NCBI GenBank assembly: GCA_947461795.1
Contig: CANHMG010000013.1
Location: forward strand, 1 to 35,995
Origin: Flavobacteriaceae bacterium
GTDB lineage: Bacteria > Bacteroidota > Bacteroidia > Flavobacteriales > Flavobacteriaceae
Direction of reading: 5' to 3'
Length of the DNA stretch: 35,995 bases
The translations under genes and the position numbers were made by a program. Shown here piece after piece: positions 17,253-26,271 of the stretch. The notes under the pieces are model-generated. The model was not told where the DNA came from, did not search any database, and saw only the letters and a program-made list of their open reading frames with translations. Numbering within the stretch: the first letter of the stretch is position 1; each line of letters begins with the position of its first letter.

Positions 17253-18491
17253 TTATTTAAATAAATCGATTAAAGGAATCGGCATATCAACGACAATTGC
17301 TAAAATTGGATTGCTGAAGATTGACATAAAAGAAACCGTATCAAAAGAAATTCTAATAGAAATCAAAATAAAAAAATACAATATTGGAGTTATAAGAACC
17401 AACCATCTTTTATACATAAAATCATCAAATCGAGTATAGAAATATACCAGTAAAGAAACTCCAAATAATTGCGCCACTAAAACAAATCGCCCACCAGAAG
17501 GCAACAAAGAAGTGATATTACCGATAGTCAATATCAACAAAGAGAAACCAAATAAATTAGAGAAAGATTTAGAATCCTTATTGATTTTGTTATTTTTAAA
17601 ATAGATTACAGTAAATAATATCACAATAAACCACATCAAAGAGTTAGTATAATACTTTATATACCAAACAGCAGATTCATTAAGGTCTGAAACCGATTCG
17701 ACATATTCATCGTTCGTATATCGATCAACCCTTGGCATTAAAAACGCGGGAGCAATACTTTCAAACTTCGCACGAACAGCAGCTATATTTAAAGTTGAAA
17801 GTGAAAAACTGGCTATAAATAAAAAGTAAAGTATTCGCCAAGGTATTTTAACGAAAGCAAATAAAATTAAAGCTGCTACTGGCAATACAAATGAAAAATG
17901 AATAAGAAAACTTGTACTTGCGATTAAAATTCCTTTTCGTTTACTATTGACTAAATATTGAAAAGCTCCATAAAAGAAGACGTGGGCTGCTGTCCACATT
18001 CGGACTCCATTCAAATTCCAAAATCCTAACACACATATAAAGGCAACTACTAAAATCCAAAAGGTTCTGTCTACTTTTTTTCCTTTAGCAAGATCAATAA
18101 CCATCCAAATATTTCTCGAATAAAAATAACCGTAAACAATACCAAAAACAGCAAATAAAATATTACCGTCCTTTGTAAATCGGGATAGAATGAAAGTTAT
18201 TAAAGGTTGGTAGATATCTACTGTATCGGATTCATCTGTATAAAAGTTGGCTAAAAAAACATCCCAACTCATTGGAGTGTTGTATAGATTGATAAAATTA
18301 ACAACATATCGATTCGCATCCATAATTTCAGGGCGATACATGGTATATCCGTAGAAAATTACGAACAACCATACGCTGTTTTTCGCCCAATCCTCTTTAT
18401 AATATTTAAAGGCTTGAATAAAACCCAAGAAAGGTGAAATCAAAAAGAAAACAAAATTATTCTTCAAAGGATGTATTATTTTTCGTTTCAA
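17253..18491 (-). CDS. wzy: EpsG/Wzy-like polysaccharide polymerase, TTG start
   Basis: A 412-residue integral membrane protein with ten or eleven hydrophobic segments, resembling the EpsG family. Typical features are TMYRPEIMDANRYVVNF near residue 50 in the first outer loop, a large loop DESDTVDIYQPLITFIL, and GFWNLNGVRMWTAAHVFFYG in the middle, which carries the conserved Asn and Arg. In a Wzx/Wzy system it would polymerise repeat units on the outer face of the inner membrane. It is the only polymerase candidate in the window, alongside one Wzx. No ATG occurs before residue 50 in this frame. The TTG at 18491, 7 bases after the preceding stop codon, is the best start and keeps the first membrane helix. 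Confidence 0.8.
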   Translation of the reverse strand: MKRKIIHPLKNNFVFFLISPFLGFIQAFKYYKEDWAKNSVWLFVIFYGYTMYRPEIMDANRYVVNFINLYNTPMSWDVFLANFYTDESDTVDIYQPLITFILSRFTKDGNILFAVFGIVYGYFYSRNIWMVIDLAKGKKVDRTFWILVVAFICVLGFWNLNGVRMWTAAHVFFYGAFQYLVNSKRKGILIASTSFLIHFSFVLPVAALILFAFVKIPWRILYFLFIASFSLSTLNIAAVRAKFESIAPAFLMPRVDRYTNDEYVESVSDLNESAVWYIKYYTNSLMWFIVILFTVIYFKNNKINKDSKSFSNLFGFSLLILTIGNITSLLPSGGRFVLVAQLFGVSLLVYFYTRFDDFMYKRWLVLITPILYFFILISIRISFDTVSFMSIFSNPILAIVVDMPIPLIDLFK

Positions 18492-18498
18492 GCTAATT

Positions 18499-19614
18499 TT
18501 ATTCTTTTATGAGAGATAAAAACTTTTTTGAAACATTTTCGATTTTGTATTGTTCAATATTGTTAAAGACAAAGGAATTACTATAATTTCCATTCAAAAA
18601 TTCAGTAACAATTGATGTTTCAAATTCATTTGAAACAGAGGACAGAATTGGTCTACCAGTAAGGTAATAATCAATTAATTTGCTTGGTGCCTGATGTACA
18701 GCATCATAAGCAATATTAACTAAAAAATCCATACTACTTAATTCTTTGAGTAAATCAATTCTAGGAATATAATGTCTCACCTCCAATTTTTCTTTTAAAA
18801 TTGGAAGAAATGGCAACACCAAATCTTGAGTTTCGGTATAAATAATAAATTTAAAAGGTTCTTTTACTGTAGCAAGATATTCTAATAAAGGCGTTGGGTT
18901 TCGTGTAGTTCGAATAAATGTACCTGCAAATCCAAAAGTGGGAACTTCATTTTTATTAAAATCATTTCGAACCACTTCATCAAATTTAAATCCTTGGGAT
19001 ATTTCAATTACTTTATTTCTAAATTCTGTATAATAATTTTCTTTCATCATTATTTTAGGAACCGCAATAAAATCGGCCTTTCTACAAAACCACTGTTCAA
19101 AATATTTAAAATAAAATACCTTTTTAAAACTATCATGAATCGCTCCCATAAAAGGATCTCCGCAATCCGCCACCCAAATAGAAGCTAACGGATTCGACTT
19201 AGTTCTAGCCCAAGCGGTGCCCCAATGAATGGAATGTGGTACTGCAACTGATATTAATAAATCATAAGATCCCTTTTCTTTTTTTAATGCTTTTTTTACC
19301 ATGAACATCAATTCGATGTCAGGATACAATATCAATTGTAACAAAGACCTATTGACAATTCTTTTGAATAAAACCGCAATTTTAGAACCTTCGCCAACAT
19401 TAATATTGGGTAATTTTCTAGACCCTAAATTTTTAATTTGTATTCCAAATTCTTTTTCAATAGGAAGATGAAATTCGTCTTTTTTTAAAGTATATAAAGT
19501 AACCGAATGTCCTTGTCTAGCGAGTTCTTTTACTAATTCCGTTGTTCGAAACGAACGTGGACTATTTTCTGGATAAAATGCGCTACTGACTACAAGTATT
19601 TTTTTTGGATTCAT
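18499..19614 (-). CDS. Glycosyltransferase, GT4-like
   Basis: A 371-residue GT-B-type protein. The N terminus MNPKKILVVSSAFYPENSPRS followed by ELVKELARQGHSVTLYTL is the usual acceptor-side Rossmann start of GT4 enzymes. The C-terminal half carries FGFAGTFIRTTRNPTPLLEY at about 225-245 and a donor-side segment APSKLIDYYLTGRPILSS (about 320-337). The usual EX7E is not clear, so donor binding may differ from classical GT4 members. Expected to act at the cytoplasmic face of the membrane on the lipid-linked oligosaccharide. Its ATG overlaps the stop codon of the 2-epimerase gene by one base (TAATG). The neighbouring UDP-diamino-uronate genes make a uronosyl transferase possible, but this is inference from position. 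Confidence 0.82.
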   Translation of the reverse strand: MNPKKILVVSSAFYPENSPRSFRTTELVKELARQGHSVTLYTLKKDEFHLPIEKEFGIQIKNLGSRKLPNINVGEGSKIAVLFKRIVNRSLLQLILYPDIELMFMVKKALKKEKGSYDLLISVAVPHSIHWGTAWARTKSNPLASIWVADCGDPFMGAIHDSFKKVFYFKYFEQWFCRKADFIAVPKIMMKENYYTEFRNKVIEISQGFKFDEVVRNDFNKNEVPTFGFAGTFIRTTRNPTPLLEYLATVKEPFKFIIYTETQDLVLPFLPILKEKLEVRHYIPRIDLLKELSSMDFLVNIAYDAVHQAPSKLIDYYLTGRPILSSVSNEFETSIVTEFLNGNYSNSFVFNNIEQYKIENVSKKFLSLIKE

Positions 19615-20693
19615 TATTTATTTTGAATTAAAGCTTCTACAATGGCAATCCCAGTTGTACCATTCCCGTATAAAGGTTCTTCAAACAAAGCTGGGTTTAC
19701 ATTCTTAACTTTAGTTAATGCATCTATGATTGCATTCGTATCCGCGCCAGTTAAAATATTGACACCATGTTCAACCAATTCAACCCATTCCGTTTGATCT
19801 CTCATCGTAATGCATGGCACTTTATGAAAATAGGCTTCCTTTTGAACACCTCCAGAATCTGTTGCAATGAAAGCGGCATGTTTTTCTAATAATATCATGT
19901 CTAAATAACCAATAGGATCTATGATTTTTATGTTTGATGGAATTACAATTCCAAAACTTTCTATCATTTTTTTAGTCCTTGGGTGTAAGGGCAATATAAT
20001 TTGATTGTTATACTCTCCAAGTCCTTTAAAAATAGACGTTAATCGATCTTTGTCATCTACATTTTCAGCTCTATGTAGCGTGACTAAAGCGTATTTTTTT
20101 GATTCAATTTCTAAATTTTTAAGAAGAGCATTGTTTTGTTCTACTTTGGTTCCGTAATACAAAGCGGCATCATACATCACATCACCGACTTGTTTTATTT
20201 TAGAAGTGTCTATTCCTTCGTTATTTAAATTTTTTACAGCAGTTAAAGTGGGCGTAAACAAAACTTCACTCGCATGATCGGTTAAAATTCTGTTGATTTC
20301 TTCTGGCATTTTTCTATTAAAGGAACGCAATCCTGCTTCCACATGAGCCACAGGAATATGCAACTTCACTGCTGCAAGAGTCCCTGCTAAAGTTGAATCA
20401 GTATCACCATATACCAAAACGAAATCTGGCTTTTCTTGTAGTAATACTTCTTCTATTTTCTCTAACATTCTACCGGTATTTTGACCGTGAGATCCACCTC
20501 CAACACCTAAATGAAAATGTGGCTTTGGAATGTCAAGTTCTTCAAAGAAAATATCAGACATATTCGAATCGAAATGTTGTCCTGTATGAACTATTAATTC
20601 TGTAATAGCATCCGATCGTAATCGAATTGCTCTCGAAACTACAGCTGCTTTAATAAATTGTGGCCTTGCACCAATAATAGTAATAATTTTCAT
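19614..20693 (-). CDS. wbpI: Non-hydrolysing UDP-sugar 2-epimerase (WbpI/WecB family)
   Basis: A 359-residue member of the non-hydrolysing UDP-GlcNAc 2-epimerase family. Diagnostic blocks are IIGARPQFIKAAVVSRAI near the N terminus, HTGQHFDSNMSDIFFEEL, YGDTDSTLAGTLAA, HVEAGLRSFNRKMPEEINR, VTLHRAENVDD, LPLHPRTKK and SGGVQKEAYFHKVPC, then MRDQTEWVELVEHG. The IPKP and MRDQTEWVEL blocks recall WbpI rather than enterobacterial WecB. WbpI converts UDP-GlcNAc(3NAc)A to UDP-ManNAc(3NAc)A. Placement directly after wbpD and wbpB homologues supports that substrate. Plain UDP-GlcNAc to UDP-ManNAc epimerisation remains possible. All expected catalytic blocks are present and the length is normal. It lies 33 bases after the wbpD homologue. 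Confidence 0.9.
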   Translation of the reverse strand: MKIITIIGARPQFIKAAVVSRAIRLRSDAITELIVHTGQHFDSNMSDIFFEELDIPKPHFHLGVGGGSHGQNTGRMLEKIEEVLLQEKPDFVLVYGDTDSTLAGTLAAVKLHIPVAHVEAGLRSFNRKMPEEINRILTDHASEVLFTPTLTAVKNLNNEGIDTSKIKQVGDVMYDAALYYGTKVEQNNALLKNLEIESKKYALVTLHRAENVDDKDRLTSIFKGLGEYNNQIILPLHPRTKKMIESFGIVIPSNIKIIDPIGYLDMILLEKHAAFIATDSGGVQKEAYFHKVPCITMRDQTEWVELVEHGVNILTGADTNAIIDALTKVKNVNPALFEEPLYGNGTTGIAIVEALIQNK

Positions 20694-20726
20694 TTTTATA
20701 TTTTGAATTCTAGGATTTCAATGGTT

Positions 20727-21302
20727 CTACTTCAAACTGACTGAATCATTTTTAAGGACATAATGATCCTTTGTGTTGGGGCAAATGTATTCAGCTTCCC
20801 CTTTCAAAGGTAATTCCATTCTTTCTCCAAAACGTGACATCCAACCAATTTGTTTGGCAGGAACTCCTACCATCAAAGCAAAATCAGGCACGTTTTTATT
20901 GATAACACTTCCAGCACCAACAAAGGCATATTCGCCAATGGTCACACCACAAACAATAGTGCAATTGGCACCTAAAGTAGCTCCTTTTTTTACAAATGTA
21001 TCTCGGTATTCGTCTTTACGCGTGACCGCTGAACGTGGATTGTAAACATTGGTAAACACCATGCTTGGTCCACAAAACACATCTGATTCGATGAAAACAT
21101 TGTCGTAAACAGAAACATTATTTTGGATTTTTACATTGTTGCCAATAGTAACTCTATTTCCTATAAATACATTTTGACCTAAAGAACATTTCTCGCCTAT
21201 AACGGCTCCACCACAGATATGAACCCAATGCCACACTCTCGTTTCATTTCCAATTTGAGCGCCTACATCGATAATGGCTGTTTCGTGTTTCGAATAATTC
21301 AT
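20727..21302 (-). CDS. wbpD: UDP-3-amino-uronate N-acetyltransferase (WbpD-like)
   Basis: A 191-residue left-handed beta-helix acyltransferase. The hexapeptide repeats run from about residue 10 to 155, with [49 protein letters not shown] and the WbpD/WlbB signature [15 protein letters not shown] (97-111). The C-terminal part is [18 protein letters not shown], then [18 protein letters not shown]. Overall this closely follows WbpD, which acetylates the 3-amino group of UDP-2-acetamido-3-amino-2,3-dideoxy-glucuronate using acetyl-CoA. The gene starts 2 bases after the stop codon of the wbpB homologue and precedes the 2-epimerase gene. The aminotransferase (WbpE) that should make its substrate is not adjacent and is not recognised elsewhere in the window. 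Confidence 0.93.
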   Translation of the reverse strand: MNYSKHETAIIDVGAQIGNETRVWHWVHICGGAVIGEKCSLGQNVFIGNRVTIGNNVKIQNNVSVYDNVFIESDVFCGPSMVFTNVYNPRSAVTRKDEYRDTFVKKGATLGANCTIVCGVTIGEYAFVGAGSVINKNVPDFALMVGVPAKQIGWMSRFGERMELPLKGEAEYICPNTKDHYVLKNDSVSLK

Positions 21303-21304
21303 TT

Positions 21305-22249
21305 TTATTTTTTTAAGAATGGATGATAATCTCCTGTTAAACCTATTGGTGTTTGTGAACGTATGCCTCCCACAATTTCAATGGCAACACGATTCTCTTC
21401 TAAACTAAAACCATCTCCATTTAAAATGTTTTCATAAACTCTCGTGTGCAAATCTGTAAATCCGTCGGAAAATTCTATAGATCTTCCATTCATAGTTAAT
21501 GATCTATAGGTTCGCTTTCCTTCTTTTTTAGCAAATTCAGGAACATCATCTACATCAACCGATAAAAACCAACGCACTCTCGCTTTTTCATATTCTAAAT
21601 AGCCTGCCGCTTTAAATTCGTCACGATAATGCAATTTATTATCGACCACATTTCCGAAAACAAAATGCAACATATCAAAAAAGTGTACCCCAATATTGGT
21701 AGAAACACCTCCTGATTTTTTCTCATCTCCTTTCCAAGAATGAAAATACCACTTTCCACGTGAAGTGATGTAGGTCAAATCGACATCGAATTTCGTTCCT
21801 TTTGGTGCTGCATCCACTTCCTGTTTTAAGGCGATTATTGAAGGATGCAAACGCAATTGTAAAATAGTATGCACTTTTTTACCTGTGTCTTTTTCTATGG
21901 CTTGAAGTGCATCAATGTTCCAATGGTTTAGCACTAAAGGCTTTTCACAAATGGCATCCGCATTAGATCGCAAGGCAAATCGAATGTGAGAATCATGCAA
22001 ATAATTCGGCGAGCAAATAGAAACATAATCTACAGCATGTCCGCCTTGTTCTCTTCGAAGTTTATCAATATGTCGATCGAATCGCTCGAATTCGGTAAAG
22101 AAATCCGCATCCGGGAAGTAACTATCTATGATTCCTACAGAATCGTTAACATCTAGCGCTGCAATTAAATCATTGCCCGTATCTTTTATTGCCTTCATAT
22201 GTCGTGGAGCGATATAACCTGCCGCTCCGATGAGTACAAAATTCTTCAT
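21305..22249 (-). CDS. wbpB: UDP-N-acetyl-glucosaminuronate 3-dehydrogenase (WbpB-like)
   Basis: A 314-residue Gfo/Idh/MocA oxidoreductase. The start [22 protein letters not shown] is the WbpB/WlbA type of NAD-binding loop. [15 protein letters not shown] (75-89), the EKP motif (102-104), [18 protein letters not shown] (158-175) and [15 protein letters not shown] with H189 follow in the family order. The enzyme oxidises C3 of UDP-GlcNAcA to give a 3-keto sugar for transamination, in the pathway to UDP-diacetamido-uronic acids. It lies directly before the wbpD homologue and the 2-epimerase. A 14-base perfect palindrome sits 22 bases before its start codon. UDP-GlcNAcA would come from the TviB-type dehydrogenase at the right edge. 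Confidence 0.94.
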   Translation of the reverse strand: MKNFVLIGAAGYIAPRHMKAIKDTGNDLIAALDVNDSVGIIDSYFPDADFFTEFERFDRHIDKLRREQGGHAVDYVSICSPNYLHDSHIRFALRSNADAICEKPLVLNHWNIDALQAIEKDTGKKVHTILQLRLHPSIIALKQEVDAAPKGTKFDVDLTYITSRGKWYFHSWKGDEKKSGGVSTNIGVHFFDMLHFVFGNVVDNKLHYRDEFKAAGYLEYEKARVRWFLSVDVDDVPEFAKKEGKRTYRSLTMNGRSIEFSDGFTDLHTRVYENILNGDGFSLEENRVAIEIVGGIRSQTPIGLTGDYHPFLKK

Positions 22250-22271
22250 AATTAAAAATCTATATTATTAT

Positions 22272-22285
22272 TGGAGCATGCTCCA
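22272..22285. repeat. Perfect 14-base palindrome upstream of the wbpB homologue
   Basis: TGGAGCATGCTCCA reads the same on both strands. It sits in the 43-base gap between the acyltransferase stop codon and the wbpB start. As RNA it could form a 5-bp stem with a CATG loop; as DNA it is a symmetric protein-binding candidate. There is no U-run on the transcribed side, so it is not a good terminator. Confidence 0.5.
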
Positions 22286-22292
22286 TTTGAAA

Positions 22293-22817
22293 TTATTCGT
22301 TTTTTTCAATAATTTTTGCTGGTACACCACCAATTACGACATTGCTTGGAAAAGATTTTGAAACCACAGCACCAGCGGCCACAATTACATTATCACCTAA
22401 TTCTACTCCAGGTAAAATAACACAATTGGCACCAATCCAACAATTTTTACCAATGATTATAGGTTTAGTTGTTTTATCGTGCTTTTTTAAATCGTTTTTA
22501 TCATGATTCGCGGATATAATTTTAATGCCTGGAGCAAATAAGGTATCATCGCCAATATACACTTTATTAATTCCTTGAATATAGCAATTTCCTGAATTGG
22601 CAAAAAAGGGAGCAACTCCTTTTCCAAGAAATACTGTTTTACTGACTTGCGAAGTATAATGCACCATAAATGGAACTTCCGCATTGACACGCATAATCTT
22701 TTGAAAAAAGAAATTTACCAATCGAAGATTTGTAGTTGTTGGAGAAAACAGATATTCCATCAGATTTGAAGGCTCGTTTTTTTTCCAATTTCGGTATTTA
22801 AATCGCTCTAAAAACAT
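22293..22817 (-). CDS. Hexapeptide-repeat O/N-acyltransferase
   Basis: A 174-residue acyltransferase of the left-handed beta-helix maltose/galactoside O-acetyltransferase group. The repeats cover roughly residues 55-160. The catalytic His is H105 in KIISANHDKND (99-109), and the C-terminal helix cap IGKNCWIGANCVILPGVELG (122-141) with VVIGGVPAKII (160-170) is standard. The N-terminal 50 residues are basic and hydrophobic. The acceptor is probably a sugar or a sugar-linked lipid; acetyl-CoA is the usual donor. Its ATG overlaps the stop codon of the upstream GT2 gene by one base (TAATG), so the two are probably translated together and may act in sequence. Confidence 0.92.
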   Translation of the reverse strand: MFLERFKYRNWKKNEPSNLMEYLFSPTTTNLRLVNFFFQKIMRVNAEVPFMVHYTSQVSKTVFLGKGVAPFFANSGNCYIQGINKVYIGDDTLFAPGIKIISANHDKNDLKKHDKTTKPIIIGKNCWIGANCVILPGVELGDNVIVAAGAVVSKSFPSNVVIGGVPAKIIEKNE

Positions 22818-23812
22818 TAATTAATTTTATTGGTAAATCGAAAATAAAAAGGAAATATTAGCTTTGAAAAATTATACATCCGAATGTGTTTTTTGTATAA
22901 AAATCGCAAACCGTCTGTCTCTAATTTTGCTAGACTTGCTTTCTTAAGAATCACTATAACTTTGAAATAATCTCTAAACTTAAAAGCACCCATACTTGGC
23001 GATAAGGATAACACAACAAATTTAGCCACAACATGATTGATAAGTTGAATTTGTTCCTTTACTAATTGTTGTCGGTTTCCAAATGCTTTGATATCTTGTA
23101 TGGCATAAATGAATCCTTGCATTGTTTTTTCATTAAAAAAAAGTCTCGAATTCGTCGCTGAGCCTTTCCGAGTAGTTCTTTGATACATTATCTGGTTGTC
23201 AAAGGCAACCGATTTTGCAACAGCAAAAACCTTTGCTAAAAACAATCCGTCTTCTAAATAAGGAACATTCTTTGGGTAAGAAAGTTGGTATTTTTCAAGA
23301 AGCTGTCTTTTGAATAGTATTCCCCATGATCGGTCAGGATCTTTTACTTCATAGCCTCTTGAGACAAAATAACCCTCTATACCTGTATAAATAGTATCCC
23401 CTTGTGAACTGTAATCTGATTTCCAAATGCTTTTCTGTTCTCCATCAAAAATTTCAAAACCCAAATAAAGTACATCAATATTTAAATTCTCTGCTTTATT
23501 TAAAATGCTACTAAACGTATTGGGCAAAACATAATCATCTGGATCAATTGGTAAAATATAATTTCCTTTAGCAATGGCAATGGCATTGTTTCTAGCCATT
23601 GAAACCCCTTGATTTTCTTGGTTAATTAAAATCAAATTTGGAAATTCATTTTGAAGTCTTTCTACAATTTCTCTACATTCATCTGGGGAACCATCATTGG
23701 TAACAATAACTTCATAATCGGACTGAAGAATATCCTGATCTTCCAAACTTCGGATACATTTTTCTATAAATCCTGCTACTTTATAAGCTGGAATAATAAT
23801 ACTTAATCGCAT
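22817..23812 (-). CDS. Glycosyltransferase family 2 protein
   Basis: A 331-residue GT-A fold inverting glycosyltransferase. The start LSIIIPAYKVAGFIEKCI (3-20) and the nucleotide-binding acid D40 in VTNDGSPDE lead to NQGVSMARNNAIAIAKG (67-83) and the metal-binding site DPDD (90-93). LEDGLFLAKVF in the middle (around 186-196) carries the acidic pair expected for the catalytic base region. The C-terminal hundred residues are basic and hydrophobic and probably lie on the membrane. It is expected to add a sugar to the undecaprenyl-linked repeat unit; the donor is unknown. The gene is 3 bases after the next GT2 stop codon and overlaps the acyltransferase start. Confidence 0.95.
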   Translation of the reverse strand: MRLSIIIPAYKVAGFIEKCIRSLEDQDILQSDYEVIVTNDGSPDECREIVERLQNEFPNLILINQENQGVSMARNNAIAIAKGNYILPIDPDDYVLPNTFSSILNKAENLNIDVLYLGFEIFDGEQKSIWKSDYSSQGDTIYTGIEGYFVSRGYEVKDPDRSWGILFKRQLLEKYQLSYPKNVPYLEDGLFLAKVFAVAKSVAFDNQIMYQRTTRKGSATNSRLFFNEKTMQGFIYAIQDIKAFGNRQQLVKEQIQLINHVVAKFVVLSLSPSMGAFKFRDYFKVIVILKKASLAKLETDGLRFLYKKHIRMYNFSKLIFPFYFRFTNKIN

Positions 23813-23815
23813 AAA

Positions 23816-24784
23816 TTAATTATAAAAAGTATTTAATTTATTGCTTGACAATCTCTTTTTAAATGCATAAACATATTGAAATGGGTTTATATAAAAACAA
23901 CTAATTCTATACATCAATGTAAAAACTTTCGTTTTTTTATTCCAATTCATTTGATTGAAAAACTTGGATACGGCATGAATATGATATTCAGAAGCCACTA
24001 TTTCCCATGGTAAATTCGGGTGAGCTACTTGTTTTCTAATAGCAAATGAATTGAAAATAGAAGGTTTAAATAAAACTTCACCACCCACATTATTGGTAGC
24101 TTTCGCATGAATTCTATATCCAACCGTTATTTTATGAAAGTAATGCAATCGTTCTCCAGCTTTGGTCAATTTTAACCACATAGGATAATCTTCCACTAAT
24201 TTATTATTTTCATCGTATCCACCAACTGCAACCAATGCTTGTTTATTACAAAAAAAAGAAGGTGTATAATGAATTCTATCGGAAACCAATAACAAATGAT
24301 ATTGTTTTGAAGCAGTAAAACTTGGATTCATTATATTATTCGGAAAATCTGATGGTGTAGTTTTAATGTAATTTTCCTCTTGAAATTGGTCCTGATACAA
24401 TTTGATTTGGCTAAAAATAATTCGTGCGTCTGAATTATTACTCACAAAATTCATATTATCTTCAATACAATTTGATAAAAGTATATCATCACCGGCAATA
24501 ATTTTAAACCAATCTGAATTTACAGCTGCAATAATACGATTGCAATTAGCCGAAACTCCAGTATTTTTTGGAACTGTAATAATTTCAATGCTTTGAAAAC
24601 GAGCTTTTACTCGATCTTGAGCTATCCATTTATTTGCAATGTCAAGAGTATCGTCTTTTGAACAATCATCAGAAATGATAAGCGCCAAATTCAAATAGGT
24701 TTGATTGTAGGCACTTTCCAACGTTTCTAGTAGAAATGGTGCGGAATGATAGGTTGCTACTACTATGGTTACTATAGAATTCAA
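23816..24784 (-). CDS. Glycosyltransferase family 2 protein, TTG start
   Basis: A 322-residue GT-A glycosyltransferase. The start VTIVVATYHSAPFLLETLESA is typical of GT2, with the nucleotide-binding acids DD at 39-40 in IISDDCSKDD and the metal-binding GDD at 98-100 in IIAGDD. VEDYPMWLKLTKAGE (about 197-211) supplies the ED-type catalytic acid. The start codon is a TTG that overlaps the wzx stop codon as TTGA. No ATG lies near the correct N terminus, so TTG is preferred. The C terminus (FQYVYAFKKR) is basic. It probably acts on the lipid-linked oligosaccharide soon before flipping. The substrate is not identifiable. Confidence 0.94.
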   Translation of the reverse strand: MNSIVTIVVATYHSAPFLLETLESAYNQTYLNLALIISDDCSKDDTLDIANKWIAQDRVKARFQSIEIITVPKNTGVSANCNRIIAAVNSDWFKIIAGDDILLSNCIEDNMNFVSNNSDARIIFSQIKLYQDQFQEENYIKTTPSDFPNNIMNPSFTASKQYHLLLVSDRIHYTPSFFCNKQALVAVGGYDENNKLVEDYPMWLKLTKAGERLHYFHKITVGYRIHAKATNNVGGEVLFKPSIFNSFAIRKQVAHPNLPWEIVASEYHIHAVSKFFNQMNWNKKTKVFTLMYRISCFYINPFQYVYAFKKRLSSNKLNTFYN

Positions 24785-26268
24785 CCTTTTATTTTTGATT
24801 TTAAATTCATGACAATTTCTTTAAGATTCATCCTTTTGTTTAATTCGTAAACACAATACCAAATCGTCAAAATCACAATAACAGCTTCAGCAAAATAAGC
24901 ATTTGGATAACCTAACCAATAAATACTAATCAAACATAAAATTAAGGATAGCATTCCTTTTGCTAAAAGTACAAATACTTCTTTTGAAAATTGAAATTCA
25001 AACTTGACTTTCAAAATGACTAGCAACAAGACAATAAAAATTACTTGACTAATCAACATAGAAACTCCTAGACCATTGATTCCGTAATATTTGTAAAAAA
25101 CCAAATTAAATCCAAGTAATATTACATTAGAAATAATCTCAATGGCAAGAAATAGTTTGTTATTTCCTTTAGCTAAAACTATAAATCCCAACACCCAAAC
25201 CAAACCTTTTAATGGAATGGCCAAAACAGCCCAAAAAATAAAATCTTGTGCCGCTAAAAATTCTTTAGTAAGTAAAATATGTATTAAGAGTGGTGTCGTT
25301 GAAATCAGAAGTACTAAGACAATTCCCAAAATGATAAGAACGAGTTCCGCTTGTTCGTTGACTAATTGTTTCCATTTAATTTCATCATTGATTACTCCTG
25401 CTAATCTTGGAAAATAATCGGTTGCCATTGCAGTGAAAACCATCCCAACATAACCATCAACAATAGCTAAACCGGCATTATAAAGTCCAACATCGGATAA
25501 AGTACCCGTTTTGGAAATAAAGGCATTCAAAATAAAGGCAACAGCAGTCGTTAATAAGTTGACAATCGTAACACTAATTCCCAATCGAACCATTGGTTTC
25601 CCTAGTTCTAAGGTTTCTTTCCAATCGATTTCGACAGTTGCATGACGGATTTTACTTTTGAAATAAAGTGAAACCAAATAATTGGCAAATGCTGTAATAA
25701 TGATAGCTGGAACTACACCCTGAATTCCATAAAAGTAAAATATCGGCAAGGCTACTATCAAACCAACAATTCCACCGAGAATATTCGCCTGTGCTAAGTA
25801 TTTTATTTGTCGAGTTCCTCTCAGTAGCGTATAAATTCCACCCGTTAATGCTCCAAAAACAAACGTAATGGAAAGCCAGACATAATCTATTGTATGCTCG
25901 TAGGAATTAAATGAAAATTTACTTAAAAGTGGAGAAAAAGCAATCGTAATAACAATACCAATTGCGGCAGTTATCCATATCCAACGCTTAAAAACAGTAA
26001 AAATTCGACCAATTTGAAACTCATCTCCAGTAGCTTGTGCTGTAGAAATATCTCGAACTGCACTTTCTGCAATTCCTAATGAAGAAATCAATTTGATTAA
26101 ATTTAAACTCGATAAAAACAACCCATTCAATCCCATTCCAGCTGTACCAATTAGCATAGCTACGGCTTTTCCTCGGATTAAAGAAATCAATATATTGAAC
26201 ATCTGAACACCTCCAAAAATGGAAGTGGCTTTGAATATCGATTTGTAATTGGTTGGTTTTGTTGACAC
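24781..26268 (-). CDS. wzx: Wzx-type O-antigen/polysaccharide flippase, GTG start
   Basis: A 495-residue integral membrane protein with about 12-14 hydrophobic segments, matching the polysaccharide transport (MOP superfamily) flippases that move undecaprenyl-linked repeat units across the inner membrane. The N-terminal block SIFGGVQMFNILISLIRGKAVAMLIGTAGMGL-type region and the charged loop ESAVRDISTAQATGD are typical of Wzx in Bacteroidetes. The frame begins at a GTG at 26268, 3 bases after the stop codon of the aminotransferase gene. The first ATG would cut off the first helix, so GTG is preferred. It overlaps the following GT2 by 4 bases. It pairs with the EpsG-like polymerase at 17253-18491. 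Confidence 0.92.
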   Translation of the reverse strand: MSTKPTNYKSIFKATSIFGGVQMFNILISLIRGKAVAMLIGTAGMGLNGLFLSSLNLIKLISSLGIAESAVRDISTAQATGDEFQIGRIFTVFKRWIWITAAIGIVITIAFSPLLSKFSFNSYEHTIDYVWLSITFVFGALTGGIYTLLRGTRQIKYLAQANILGGIVGLIVALPIFYFYGIQGVVPAIIITAFANYLVSLYFKSKIRHATVEIDWKETLELGKPMVRLGISVTIVNLLTTAVAFILNAFISKTGTLSDVGLYNAGLAIVDGYVGMVFTAMATDYFPRLAGVINDEIKWKQLVNEQAELVLIILGIVLVLLISTTPLLIHILLTKEFLAAQDFIFWAVLAIPLKGLVWVLGFIVLAKGNNKLFLAIEIISNVILLGFNLVFYKYYGINGLGVSMLISQVIFIVLLLVILKVKFEFQFSKEVFVLLAKGMLSLILCLISIYWLGYPNAYFAEAVIVILTIWYCVYELNKRMNLKEIVMNLKSKIKG

Positions 26269-26271
26269 TAT

